Below are positions 1 through 8,918 of a DNA stretch of 64,000 bases, one piece after another. The translations under genes and the position numbers were made by a program. Position 1 is the first letter of the stretch; every line of letters starts with the position of its first letter. The stretch comes from Phycisphaerae bacterium (GTDB taxonomy: Bacteria; Planctomycetota; Phycisphaerae; Phycisphaerales; UBA1924): positions 1,364,001 through 1,428,000 of the forward strand of contig JAUIES010000001.1 in the NCBI GenBank assembly GCA_030429705.1. The letters run 5' to 3'. A model generated the notes under the pieces. The model made no database searches. It worked only from the letters and a program-made list of their open reading frames with translations, and was not told the DNA's origin.

Positions 1-1232
1 TCGGCCGAATCCGCCCGATGTACCGCGATATCCGTACGACGCGACAGGAAATTGACGGGCAGGCGACCGAATCGTTCGGCGGGATGCGCGTGGTGCGCGG
101 ATTCAATCGCGGAGCGGCAGAGACCGCACGATTCACACGCGACAACCATTTCATGGCGCGGCAGGAACTCAACACCTGGTGGTGGGCGAGGCTACTTGAA
201 GTTGTATGGCAGATCATCATCCCCGCCGGTTCGGCTGGGGTGTTGCTCTACGGCGGCTCGCGGGTCGTCGACCCGAATGACACCATGACCATCGGCGATG
301 TCATGATGTTCAGCGCATATCTGCTGATGCTGCTCGGGCCGCTCGAAGCGCTCGTGGCGAGCGCGACCAATATTCAGAACAGTCTCGCCGGTCTCGACCG
401 GGCGCTCGACCTGCTCGAAGAACCCCGCGAGTTTGCCGGCGATGAAGCTGGGCCGCTCGACACCAGCCGTGTTGAGGGACGCATCACCTTCGATGGTGTG
501 TGGTTTGCCTATCCATCGGCTGAAGATGAATCGAAGTATGTCCTCGAGGACATCAACCTGGATGTCGCGCCGGGCGAGATGATCGCGCTCGTTGGGTTGA
601 GTGGCGCGGGCAAGACCACGCTGTGCAATCTGGTTGCCCGGTTCTATGACCCGACGCGCGGTGCGGTGCAGATTGACGGCCGCGACCTGCGTGAGTTCGA
701 AGTCGATCACTATCGCTCGCTGCTCGGGATCGTCGAGCAGGATGTGTTCCTGTTCGATGGTTCAGTTGCCAAGAACATTGCCTATGCCAAACGCGGCGCG
801 ACGATGGACGACATTCGTATTGCGGCGCAGGTTGCCAATGCTGCAGGGTTCATCGACGAGTTGCCTCATGGGTATGACACGCTGATAGGCGAGCGCGGGG
901 TGCGCCTGTCGGGCGGGCAAAAGCAACGCATCGCGATTGCACGCGCGGTCCTTGCCGATCCCAAGATCCTGATCCTTGATGAAGCGACCAGTAACCTCGA
1001 TTCAGAATCGGAGCGGCTGATTCAGGCAGCACTCGGCGATCTCATGCGCAAACGCACCAGTTTCGTGATTGCTCATCGCCTGAGCACGATTCGCCACGCC
1101 AATAGAATCGTGGTCATTGAAGACGGCCGTATCCGCGAGGTCGGATCTCACGAGCACCTCATGGAGATCGATGGGCGGTATGCCGAGTTAGTGCGCCTCC
1201 AGACCGCGGAGCCCGAGGCTGTGGACGATTAG
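1..1232 (+). CDS. ABC transporter, fused permease/ATPase (5' partial)
   Basis: This is the C-terminal part of an exporter-type ABC protein. The reading frame is open to the left edge (codons in frame from base 3), so the true start lies outside the window. The visible part begins in the transmembrane domain with two hydrophobic segments, then carries a complete nucleotide-binding domain. That domain has a Walker A motif GLSGAGKTT (bases 594-620), the signature LSGGQ (906-920), a Walker B with ILILDEATS and a switch histidine in AHRLST. The architecture matches MsbA/lipid-A or multidrug half-transporters that work as dimers in the inner membrane. The substrate cannot be told from this fragment. 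No clear intrinsic terminator follows. Confidence 0.93.
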   Translation, partial: GRIRPMYRDIRTTRQEIDGQATESFGGMRVVRGFNRGAAETARFTRDNHFMARQELNTWWWARLLEVVWQIIIPAGSAGVLLYGGSRVVDPNDTMTIGDVMMFSAYLLMLLGPLEALVASATNIQNSLAGLDRALDLLEEPREFAGDEAGPLDTSRVEGRITFDGVWFAYPSAEDESKYVLEDINLDVAPGEMIALVGLSGAGKTTLCNLVARFYDPTRGAVQIDGRDLREFEVDHYRSLLGIVEQDVFLFDGSVAKNIAYAKRGATMDDIRIAAQVANAAGFIDELPHGYDTLIGERGVRLSGGQKQRIAIARAVLADPKILILDEATSNLDSESERLIQAALGDLMRKRTSFVIAHRLSTIRHANRIVVIEDGRIREVGSHEHLMEIDGRYAELVRLQTAEPEAVDD

Positions 1233-1402
1233 GCGAGTTGTTAAAAATGTGACCAACCCATGGCAGTCACGACCTCCAGCCTGCGCCTTGGGTGTTGGGC
1301 GGGCTTGTTTATCGAACAAGTCTCCGCTCGGCCGCCTCAGCCTTGGGTCACACCCTTGGACCGCCTGTGGCGTCATAGGTCAGCAATCAACCGGAGATTC
1401 AC

Positions 1403-2035
1403 ATGAGTACGCAACGCAAGAATCGAATAGCCATTTCCATGCTCGCACTGTCTGCTTGCGCCGTTTCATCGAACGCCGAGATCGCCATATCATTTGATGA
1501 TCCGCGCTATCACGGATTTGAAGGTAGTTTCGTCGTCGCTTGGGCGTTTACCACGACGCACGACATCGTTGCCACCGAACTGGGGTACTACGACGCAGAT
1601 GGCGACGGCCTCAGCGCCGATCACGCGGTCGGACTGTTTCGGGCCTCTGATGGATCAATGGTGATCTCGACAACCGTCAGCACCGACGACGCACTTGATG
1701 GTCACTTTCGGTACGCCGATAGTCGAGATGTTTTGTTGAATCAGGGTGAAACCTATTTCGTGGCTGGGTTTGATCCGCTCGGGAGCGCCGATCACATTGG
1801 TATTCCTGCTGTCAGCGCACTCTCCTTTGGGCAAGGGATTGTTTTTGAAGGCTGGCAAGATTGGTCTGAATCGGATTTGAGTGTGCCGGGTAATCCGCAG
1901 TTTGGATCGGATTTCTGGGCTTCGACCGACGGGTACATGGTCAATGCCAACTTCCGGTATACCGTGCCAGCACCAGGGTCCGTTGCTTTGCTCATGCTGG
2001 GCGGTCTGGTCGCGCGTTCACGCCGAACGCGATGA
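1403..2035 (+). CDS. Exported PEP-CTERM-like protein with DUF4082-like domain
   Basis: This 210-residue protein is predicted to be exported. It has a basic N-terminus and hydrophobic core with likely cleavage after SNA near residue 26. The middle has the pattern of DUF4082-type beta domains (AFTTTHDIVATELGYYD, then DGDGLSADHAVGLF). The last ~23 residues start with VPAPG, continue as a short hydrophobic helix and end in a basic RRTR cluster. That is the layout of a PEP-CTERM sorting tail in its planctomycete variant (PAPG instead of PEP). A GGAGA ribosome binding site sits 5-10 bases before the ATG. Function is unknown. The DUF4082 assignment is by eye and less certain than the sorting tail. 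Confidence 0.75.
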   Translation: MSTQRKNRIAISMLALSACAVSSNAEIAISFDDPRYHGFEGSFVVAWAFTTTHDIVATELGYYDADGDGLSADHAVGLFRASDGSMVISTTVSTDDALDGHFRYADSRDVLLNQGETYFVAGFDPLGSADHIGIPAVSALSFGQGIVFEGWQDWSESDLSVPGNPQFGSDFWASTDGYMVNANFRYTVPAPGSVALLMLGGLVARSRRTR

Positions 2036-2105
2036 TCAAACACCAACAGTGTCACGCATGCGACGGGTTTGTTTCACATCGAGTCCGGCGATTCACATGT
2101 TCGAC

Positions 2106-3335
2106 TCAGCGAGCCTCAGCTTCAGTGGAAAGTTCAGCGTTGAGCGCCTCAACCAGTGCCTGGTAGTCACCCATCTCGTTGTACAGTTGGGCGCTCACAC
2201 GCATGAGTCGCGGCGCGACGCCGGGCATGTCCCACACCGGCACCTGAATGTGGTACTTGTCATTGAGGATGTCCTGCAGCGTGTCGTCATACTCGGTGGG
2301 TCGATCGGGGGCTGTGTTTTCTGGGAGCGCGATCGAAGCCATCGAACCAATCATCGAAGGCGGTGCGATCGGCGATGCGAGTGTCCGCCCGGTCAGCAGA
2401 TTGACCGCAGCGACGATCTTGTCGTGGTTCTCCCGCATGATGGTCGGCCACCCGTCTGGGCGCTGGGCAGCCATGTGCGCGATCGCGTCAGGGATGACCA
2501 GGTTTCCCGTGTAGTCGTTGGTGCCGACATAGTCAGTATCGCACAAGAATCGCGAGCGATCGTCACGCGTGACATGTACGCGGCATGACTGCGCCAGCGT
2601 GCGCACCCGCTCCTGATATTGCGGATTGACATACAGGAACCCGGTGCCTTTGGGCGCGTTGAGCCACTTGTGACAACTGGCTGCGTAGAAGGATGGCTGC
2701 AATGCTTCGATATCGATCGGTATCTGCCCCGGCGTGTGGGCGCCATCGAGCAGGATCGGGATGCCCTTTTCGCGTGCGAGATCGGCGAGCGCCTGGGCCG
2801 GAAAGATGATGGCCGACGCACTGGCGATGTGACTGACCACGATCAGGCGCGTGCGATCGGTGATTGCGCTCGCGACAGCATCAACCACGGCTTCGGGACC
2901 GACGACCGGCAGGCGAACCTTGGCAGTGGCCACCGTCGCCCCGGTCCGCTGACAGATCCGGGTCAGTTCGTTGAGCGTCGCGTTGTATTCGTGGTCGGTG
3001 ATCAGGATCTCGTCACCCGCTTCGAGGGGCACGGCATTGAGCGCCATCGCCATCGCGACCGTGCCATTGGGCATCAACGCGATATCGGCTGCGGGTGAGT
3101 TGACGAAATCGGCCAAAGCCCGTCGGGCAGCATCGCTCAGGGGCTCAAGATCGACCTTGAAGAACCGGGTCGGGTCGCGTTCGAGGCGGGCCCGCATCTC
3201 GGACTGTTTTTCGAGCACGAACGCCGGGCACGAGCCATACGAGCCGTGGTTCAGGTAGGTCGCACCGGGTGCGAGAGGCCACACCGCCCGGCGGCGACGG
3301 GCGAGCGGGGAAGTATCAACTTGGGCAATGGTCAT
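2106..3335 (-). CDS. Class V aminotransferase, isopenicillin-N epimerase-like
   Basis: This 409-residue PLP-dependent enzyme belongs to the aminotransferase class V / isopenicillin N epimerase-like family. The N-terminus has the family opening with LNHGSYGSCP. The PLP-binding region includes HIASASA and LLDGAHTPGQ, with the cofactor aspartate in DGAH. The Schiff-base lysine is in SCHKWLNAPKG (K223), followed by GTGFLYV. Length is normal for the family. Substrate is unknown; relatives act as cysteine desulfurase-like, kynureninase-like or epimerase enzymes. It stands alone and converges with the upstream PEP-CTERM gene. Only about 70 bases separate their ends, and no strong terminator hairpin is visible there. 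Confidence 0.85.
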   Translation of the reverse strand: MTIAQVDTSPLARRRRAVWPLAPGATYLNHGSYGSCPAFVLEKQSEMRARLERDPTRFFKVDLEPLSDAARRALADFVNSPAADIALMPNGTVAMAMALNAVPLEAGDEILITDHEYNATLNELTRICQRTGATVATAKVRLPVVGPEAVVDAVASAITDRTRLIVVSHIASASAIIFPAQALADLAREKGIPILLDGAHTPGQIPIDIEALQPSFYAASCHKWLNAPKGTGFLYVNPQYQERVRTLAQSCRVHVTRDDRSRFLCDTDYVGTNDYTGNLVIPDAIAHMAAQRPDGWPTIMRENHDKIVAAVNLLTGRTLASPIAPPSMIGSMASIALPENTAPDRPTEYDDTLQDILNDKYHIQVPVWDMPGVAPRLMRVSAQLYNEMGDYQALVEALNAELSTEAEAR

Positions 3336-3536
3336 AACTCAATTTCTCGGCGGTCGGCGTGCGTACACATGAACCGGTAATCATGGGCGGACCCTGACAG
3401 ACAATCCACCGGAAACCCGGCCATGACGCATCATTTCGTGATTGGTGGCTGTTGCCGCGATCAGTGCGTGCTGGCGGCCGGTGAGTTGAACCGGGTCGAT
3501 TCTTCAAGCCCAAGTGCGAGGAAGGAAACGCTGCCC

Positions 3537-3613
3537 AACGAGACTGAAGCGCAGGCGCGGGAACCCGCCCGATCAAGTCTGCCTCAACGAGCCGCGACCG
3601 TCAGGGAGCGGTC
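3537..3613 (+). repeat. Dispersed intergenic repeat, two units (cluster A)
   Basis: Two short units lie in the 339-base intergenic stretch 3336-3674. Unit 1 (3537-3570) contains AACGAG followed by GAAGCGCAGGCG. Unit 3 (3585-3613) contains CAACGAGCC, GACCGT and AGGGAG. The same cores recur in the same order on the opposite strand at 4541-4638. I recall similar AACGAGCC...GAGGGAG elements as common intergenic repeats in planctomycete genomes, but cannot confirm that here. The rest of 3336-3536 shows no gene or RNA that I recognise. Confidence 0.65.
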
Positions 3614-3630
3614 TACTCCTTCCCCGGCAG

Positions 3631-3649
3631 CATGGGCATCCTGCCCGTG
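3631..3649. repeat. 8-bp stem palindrome downstream of repeat cluster A
   Basis: The arms CATGGGCA and TGCCCGTG pair over 8 positions (one T-G wobble) around a TCC loop. It lies 25 bases before the end of the minus-strand PEP-CTERM gene, between that gene and repeat cluster A. It could help end transcription of that gene, but there is no T-tract, so a REP-like mobile palindrome is equally plausible. Confidence 0.5.
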
Positions 3650-3674
3650 GGAGACAACGCATACCACGCTGCCT

Positions 3675-4283
3675 TCACCGCCTCCGCCGCGCGGCCGCGA
3701 GACCGGCGAGCGAGAGCACCGCAACCCCCCCTGACGACGGCACCACCCGCACCGTGGCCGGTGTGATGATCCGCGATGAACCGGGGTCGGTGTCAAGGAT
3801 TGAAGTGCCCTGTGACCAATCTACCCACCACGCAAGCAGAAAGTCCTCTCCATCTCGAGCTTCCGGCGAGATTTCAAGCGTGCCGTATGATGCCTTGGAT
3901 GTAGTCACCTGAACATCAAACAGGTGATATGGGTTAGACTCGAAACCGTCGCTAAACAGCAGATTTACCCCCTCAACCCAGCGAAGCGCGTTCGCGCCGG
4001 GTGTTCCTGCGCTAACCCGGCCCATCGTTGGAAATGTGGCCGGTGAGAAATCAACATTCAGGCCACTCGAAAGTATGTCGGTCGAGACATGTGCGATTGC
4101 ACCATCGCCTTCGTTGAGGACAGATCCGGAGACTTCTGTCCAAACCGACGCGGTGAATGACCCGCCAGCGTTGACTTGCTCCGGTGCTTCGACCCAAATG
4201 TTGAACAAAGCATCGGCCCGTGACGACGAAGCTGTCGTTGCGACCAATGTCAGTCCTAAGCCAATTCTAACTATGGTGAACAT
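3675..4283 (-). CDS. Exported PEP-CTERM-like protein
   Basis: A 202-residue exported protein of unknown function. The start chosen is the ATG at 4283. It gives a clean signal peptide (MFTIVRIGLGLTLVATTASS, cleavage near SRADA) and has GGGGA just upstream; the longer frame adds a Cys-rich, non-signal leader and is rejected. The mature part is a beta-rich domain beginning FNIWVEAPEQVNAGGSF, resembling cohesin-like or generic PEP-CTERM domains. The tail starts VVPSSGG, has a short hydrophobic helix and ends AAARRRR, a PEP-CTERM-type anchor without the PEP. The gene is bracketed by two inverted clusters of the same short repeat. Confidence 0.7.
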   Translation of the reverse strand: MFTIVRIGLGLTLVATTASSSRADALFNIWVEAPEQVNAGGSFTASVWTEVSGSVLNEGDGAIAHVSTDILSSGLNVDFSPATFPTMGRVSAGTPGANALRWVEGVNLLFSDGFESNPYHLFDVQVTTSKASYGTLEISPEARDGEDFLLAWWVDWSQGTSILDTDPGSSRIITPATVRVVPSSGGVAVLSLAGLAAARRRR

Positions 4284-4540
4284 GCCTATCCCCAGTTCGA
4301 AGGTACACCAGTCACCAATGATGGCAAGGAAACATCGGCATTCGTTTGCATGCTGAACACCAAGTGTGGCAATCAAGTTACATGACAAATCTTCTTTGCG
4401 CCAACCCAAGAGCGCACATAGGCATCGACACCCGACCACGGGCTTTTGGTGATTCGATCTTGAACGCCCACTGGCATGCGCCCGATCTGCCGACGGAGGC
4501 GTATCTGAGCACCGTGCGATCGCGCCGATGATGCTGGAGT
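4284..4540. other. Intergenic stretch with no recognised feature
   Basis: Together with the repeat array at 4541-4638 this makes a 375-base gap between the PEP-CTERM gene and the M32 peptidase gene. Both strands carry short open frames here, but none has a convincing ribosome binding site, codon pattern or family motif. Part of it presumably holds the promoter of the minus-strand PEP-CTERM gene; I see no clear -35/-10 pair. Confidence 0.4.
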
Positions 4541-4638
4541 TGAGGCCCCCTCCCTCACGGTCAGGGCTCGTTGTGGATCCCCCTCCTTGAGGGTCATGGT
4601 TCTTTGGGGGACTCCCTCGCCTGCGCTTCGGGCTCGTT
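4541..4638 (-). repeat. Tandem array of three related repeat units (cluster B)
   Basis: Read on the minus strand, three units of about 31-33 bases follow each other. Unit 1 (4638-4606) has AACGAG, GAAGCGCAGGCG and GAGGGAG. Unit 2 (4606-4576) has TGACCCTCAAGGAGGGG. Unit 3 (4573-4541) has CAACGAGCC, TGACCGTGAGGGAGGGG. Units 2 and 3 are clearly related. Units 1 and 3 match cluster A at 3537-3613, which is inverted relative to this one. The array lies 20 bases downstream of the M32 peptidase stop. Confidence 0.65.
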
Positions 4639-4658
4639 TGGTTGTGTCGATATCAGTC

Positions 4659-6179
4659 TTAAAGGCCGTAGACCGGCTTGAGTTTACCTTCGAGATGTCG
4701 CATGAGTGGAGCCGCTTCGAGCGGTTTGCCGGTGATGCGTTCGCACAGTTGGCCGGCTTTGTATTGCTTGCCGCAGGAATGGATGTTCGTGCGGAGCCAG
4801 TCGAGCAATGTGATGAAGTCGCCGCGGCGGAATCGGTCGTCGAGATCGGGGATGTCTTCGTTGATCTTGTCCCAGAACTGGGCTGCGTAGAGATTGCCCA
4901 GGGCGTAGGTGGGGAAGTACCCCATGAGTCCGAACGACCAGTGGACATCCTGCAGGCAGCCGCGCGCGTCGTCGGGCACCGGCATGCCGAGGTACTCTTC
5001 AAATCGTTTGTTCCATTCGCCGGGGATGTCAGCGACAGCGAGGTCGCCCGAGATAATCGCCCGCTCGAGTTCAAATCGCAGCATGACATGCAGGTTGTAA
5101 GTCGCTTCGTCGGCTTCGACGCGGATGAGGCTGCGCTCGACGGCGTTGACCGAGGCGTAAACCTCGTCGACGCTGAATGAGTTGATCGGGTCGCCGAAGG
5201 TCTTGCTGACGACCGGCAGGGCCCATTCCCAGAACGCGTGACTCCGCCCGACAAAGTTCTCCCACATGCGGCTTTGGCTTTCATGGATGCCGAGCGAGAT
5301 CGAGTCGGCGAGTGGTTGGCCGAAGAACTCGGCTTTGGGCAGCCCTTGTTCATACAGCCCGTGCCCGCACTCGTGCATGGTGCCGAAGAGGGCATCGGTC
5401 CATGAACTTTCGCGGTAGCGGGTTGTCAATCGCGTATCGCCAGCAGCGACACCCGAGCAGAACGGGTGGGTGGTGACATCGAGTCGGCCGGCGTCGAGGT
5501 CAAAGCCATAGGCCTCGATGATCGCGAGCCCGAGGGCGTGCTGCTTGGCTTCGGGCACTTTGATGCGGCGCGGGGCGGGGTCGGGCGACTTGCCAGCGCC
5601 GGTCAGGTCGCTGACGAGGCCCGCGAGTTTGTCACGCAGTGGCGTGAACACCGCCTCGATCTCGCTGGCTTTTGCGTCGGGTTCGTATTGGTCGAGCAAT
5701 GCGTCATAGATCTCGCCGCCCGTCGGCACGCCGAGGCATTCGGCCTTGCGGCGTGACAGTGCGACCATCTTCTCAAGCCACGGACGAAACATGGCAAAGT
5801 CGTTCTTCGCTCGGGCATCTTTCCAGACATGCTGGGCTTTGGACCCGACCTCGGCAAGTTCGGAAACCAGTTGGGAAGGCAGTTTGGTTGCTTGGTCATA
5901 GTCGCGGCGCATCTCACGGAGATTCGCAGCTGCACGGGCATCGCCGAGGAGCGACTTGTCGCGTTCGCAGTTTTCGAGCAATTCCCCGACGCGCGGGTCG
6001 GTGGTGCGCGCGTGGACCAGTTCGGCCATGAGCGACGATTGTTCGGCCCGGGCGTTGGCACCGGAAGGCGGCATGTAGGTTTCCTGATCCCAACTGATGA
6101 ATGCGGAGACCGAGCCGAGCGTGGCTGCCTTCTTGAGAAGCGAGCAGAGTTCGGTGTAGTCGGCGGGGTGGTCGGACAT
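4659..6179 (-). CDS. M32 family metallocarboxypeptidase (Taq-type)
   Basis: A 506-residue zinc carboxypeptidase of family M32, which removes C-terminal residues from peptides in the cytoplasm. The zinc site HECGH is at residues 269-273 and is followed by the family motif HESQSR with the distal glutamate. Further family marks are GDTRLTTRY and FWEWALP. Length matches the ~500 residues of Thermus aquaticus carboxypeptidase. There is no signal peptide. The ATG start has AGGAG about 8 bases upstream. It is the last gene of a minus-strand run, 15 bases after the PhoD-like gene, and probably co-transcribed with it. Confidence 0.92.
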   Translation of the reverse strand: MSDHPADYTELCSLLKKAATLGSVSAFISWDQETYMPPSGANARAEQSSLMAELVHARTTDPRVGELLENCERDKSLLGDARAAANLREMRRDYDQATKLPSQLVSELAEVGSKAQHVWKDARAKNDFAMFRPWLEKMVALSRRKAECLGVPTGGEIYDALLDQYEPDAKASEIEAVFTPLRDKLAGLVSDLTGAGKSPDPAPRRIKVPEAKQHALGLAIIEAYGFDLDAGRLDVTTHPFCSGVAAGDTRLTTRYRESSWTDALFGTMHECGHGLYEQGLPKAEFFGQPLADSISLGIHESQSRMWENFVGRSHAFWEWALPVVSKTFGDPINSFSVDEVYASVNAVERSLIRVEADEATYNLHVMLRFELERAIISGDLAVADIPGEWNKRFEEYLGMPVPDDARGCLQDVHWSFGLMGYFPTYALGNLYAAQFWDKINEDIPDLDDRFRRGDFITLLDWLRTNIHSCGKQYKAGQLCERITGKPLEAAPLMRHLEGKLKPVYGL

Positions 6180-6194
6180 GGATATCGCTCCTGT

Positions 6195-8894
6195 TTATGG
6201 TGAGTCGAAGGGTAGACCCAGGATGGTCGGGCTTTCGACCGGGCGCAGGCCTTGGATCGATTTCCAGATGTTCAGGTCCGGGTCGCCCGCCCGTACGGTG
6301 TACGGGCCAGAGCCCGGTACGGCAGCGGTGTAGATCGGGGCGTCGGATTGGCCAGCGGCGTTCTGGGCCGAGCCATCGATGCGTAGGGTCGAGATGATCT
6401 CGCCGGTGGTCTCGTCGATAACCTGGAAGACCGTCGATGTCAGCCCGGGCGTGCGAATGGTCGGCAGCGTCAGATCGCCAGGGCGGAACATCTCTCCCTG
6501 CGTGAATGTGCGAGGCCAACCGGTGAACTGCTCCGCGTTCGGGTCGTTCGGTTGAGCCCACCGCGGCCAGCACTCCATGGTGATCGATCGATCGTCGCGA
6601 TTGAGACGGATGATGCCATAACCAGGCGCCCGGTCATAGAGGCGGGCCGGTTCGAGTCCGGTTTCGCGCGGGTTTGCAACAGCGTACACCGTCACGCGAT
6701 TGCCGAAGCCGTCGAAGTAGTCGCCTGTGTAGGCCGGGTCACTGGGGTCGGTGATTCCTTCGCGGGCTTCTGAAGGGGGGAACCATCGGCGCGGCCAGGT
6801 GTTGGCGATCGCCGGCGAACAGAACGCGACACCAGCATCGCGCCAGTCGTCAACGCCATAGTGAATGAGGCTGCCGAGGTGTTGATCGCCCGCGAGGTGA
6901 AACGCGTAGCCGGTTCGCATCGCACGGAGCGCGCGGTTGCGTCCCGCCTGAGGCCAACCGTTGGAGTCTGTGTCGGCAGCGGGCGAATCGCCAGTTGCGT
7001 ACACCGACTCGGGCTTGATGGCAAGCCCCGGTACGGCGCCGTCGCTCTTGGCGGTGTCTGGAAGCGTGGCGACATTGGCGAAGATCGTCTGGCTGAGCAC
7101 GCCCTTCATCCAGACATCGTCTGACCAGTCACTTGCCCACGATCGAAGGAACTGCTCTTGCTGGTCGCCGAGGAGGACAGCCCCGGGGACATCCGCATCG
7201 CGCGGGTTAAAGTCGGGGTTCTGAAACCAGCCATTGACATTCTTGCCTTCTGGAACGATGACCGCAGCCGAGTCTTTGAACATGCGATCTGCGAGAATGA
7301 CGAAACTCACGCCCCCCCAAGTGAGGTCGGTGTAATACACGCTGATGCCCTGGCCGATCGGACCCGGGTGTGGAGGGTCGGGAAGATGCGAAGTCTGCGT
7401 GCGATGCACAGCGTTGACAAACCGGGCGGGCATCTTGTACCCACCCGAATCTTGGGCGCTGAGCCCGTTGCCCGCCTTTGCTCGTCGCCCGCCCGCACCC
7501 CACAGGTTGCCGTGATAGACATCGTGATCGTCGGGAATCGCAACCGTCGGCCTCGATCGGGTCAGTCCCTCAAACGACCAACAGAACCGATACCACTTGT
7601 ACAGGTAGTCAAGCATGGCGACATCGGGTGAGCGGTTGTCAACGCCGACCAGGTCGCCCTCATAGATCTGGTCGCCAGCGAAGAAGAGCAGATCGGGGTC
7701 GTGGGCTGACACAGCACTGACGAGTTCGGCGTGTGGGAACCAGATGGAGTCATGATTCCACTTGAGATTGCCGGTAAATGTCTTCTGACAGTTGAGCGAT
7801 GCAATGACCATTTCGCCATTGGTTGGCTCGGCTGCCACATCGACGGTGTACATCGTCATGCGAGAGCCACTTTCGTCGGCTAGTTCATACTCGATGCGCA
7901 GCCTGGCGTTCTGCGACGGGTTCCATAGTCCGACGTTGAACTGAAATGTGTAGCTGTCCGGTTGTAACTCTGCCGATCCCAATCGTCGCCACGAGCCGTC
8001 CGGGTCGTGGATTGCAAGATGTGCTTGTTGTGCATCGTGTGAACCGAGCGGGCCCATCTGCGCGGTCAGTTTGAGCGTGAACTCATCAACGGTGTACATC
8101 GTCATGAGGACCGGACCCCACGATCGATCCGTGTGTGTTTGCTGGCGCGGGCCTTCGATTTCGAGATTGTCAAACCAGTGTTTGCCGAGGTGAGACACGA
8201 GCGCGACCGAACCGGTCAGACGGGTCGGATCAAACTGTTCAAAGACGCGCTCGTCCAACACTGTGTTGCTGTCGATCGCGTGTGTGCGAGCCACCAACCG
8301 GCAGCCGACATCATCTGGTTCTGCAGCGATCGTGAGACGGATCGGTCCTGCCGATTCAGCCTGCATGAGCGATCGCGGGCTGATTTCGATCAGATCGCCG
8401 GGCTTGAGTGCTCCGCCGAGCGACCATTGGTTGCCGCTCGCCCCGCCTTGCTCGTTGTCATAGAAATGGATTCTGCCAGCGTGGTCGGCTGCGATGATCA
8501 GTCCGCCATCTTCTGCAGGTCGATGATGGGTCATCGCACTGACGCGATGGTCAATCGTCGGGCCGCCCTGGCCGAGGAGAAGACCTGCGAAGGACCCGGC
8601 TTGATTCGAGCTGTCAGACTGCTCGAGTTCGACACTGATGTCAAAGGCATCATTGGAGTCAGCAATGGATGTGGGAAGAATCTGAAGCGTTCGCAGGGGG
8701 TAGCGGGCGGCATCTTCGACGCATAAGACACGCTCATCCTCCACGCGCCAGTCTTGCAGGCGGTTGGCCCAATAGTCAGGACCGACCCACACGCGATTCG
8801 GCACGCGATCAAAAGTCGCACGGAACGCGTCGTTTTCGTTCGTCGAGGTCGGCAGGCTGGTCAGCAGCACGGCTGCTATGGGCAACACAGTCAT
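6195..8894 (-). CDS. PhoD-like metallophosphatase with N-terminal lectin-like domain
   Basis: An 899-residue protein with a weak signal-like N-terminus (MTVLPIAAVLLTSLPTS). About residues 20-230 look like a LamG/3-keto-disaccharide-hydrolase type beta-sandwich (WANRLQDWRVEDERVLC, SFAGLLLGQGG). From about 360 a PhoD-like calcineurin phosphoesterase fold follows, with metal motifs SLNCQKT, FAGDQIYEGD, PDDHDVYHGN and LAGDQHLG. The C-terminus is a further beta domain. Family members hydrolyse phosphodiesters or monoesters outside the cytoplasm; the real substrate is unknown, and the lectin-like domain suggests a glycan- or polymer-linked phosphate. GGAGA precedes the ATG. It lies 24 bases after the toroid-repeat gene in the same operon. 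Confidence 0.8.
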   Translation of the reverse strand: MTVLPIAAVLLTSLPTSTNENDAFRATFDRVPNRVWVGPDYWANRLQDWRVEDERVLCVEDAARYPLRTLQILPTSIADSNDAFDISVELEQSDSSNQAGSFAGLLLGQGGPTIDHRVSAMTHHRPAEDGGLIIAADHAGRIHFYDNEQGGASGNQWSLGGALKPGDLIEISPRSLMQAESAGPIRLTIAAEPDDVGCRLVARTHAIDSNTVLDERVFEQFDPTRLTGSVALVSHLGKHWFDNLEIEGPRQQTHTDRSWGPVLMTMYTVDEFTLKLTAQMGPLGSHDAQQAHLAIHDPDGSWRRLGSAELQPDSYTFQFNVGLWNPSQNARLRIEYELADESGSRMTMYTVDVAAEPTNGEMVIASLNCQKTFTGNLKWNHDSIWFPHAELVSAVSAHDPDLLFFAGDQIYEGDLVGVDNRSPDVAMLDYLYKWYRFCWSFEGLTRSRPTVAIPDDHDVYHGNLWGAGGRRAKAGNGLSAQDSGGYKMPARFVNAVHRTQTSHLPDPPHPGPIGQGISVYYTDLTWGGVSFVILADRMFKDSAAVIVPEGKNVNGWFQNPDFNPRDADVPGAVLLGDQQEQFLRSWASDWSDDVWMKGVLSQTIFANVATLPDTAKSDGAVPGLAIKPESVYATGDSPAADTDSNGWPQAGRNRALRAMRTGYAFHLAGDQHLGSLIHYGVDDWRDAGVAFCSPAIANTWPRRWFPPSEAREGITDPSDPAYTGDYFDGFGNRVTVYAVANPRETGLEPARLYDRAPGYGIIRLNRDDRSITMECWPRWAQPNDPNAEQFTGWPRTFTQGEMFRPGDLTLPTIRTPGLTSTVFQVIDETTGEIISTLRIDGSAQNAAGQSDAPIYTAAVPGSGPYTVRAGDPDLNIWKSIQGLRPVESPTILGLPFDSP

Positions 8895-8918
8895 CAGGTG
8901 TCTCCGGTTTTTGTGAGG

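Noticed and set aside
1233-1402. Possible terminator hairpin (CTTGTT / AACAAG at 1304-1320) after the ABC transporter
   Set aside because: A 6-bp AT-rich stem without a T-tract is too weak to call.
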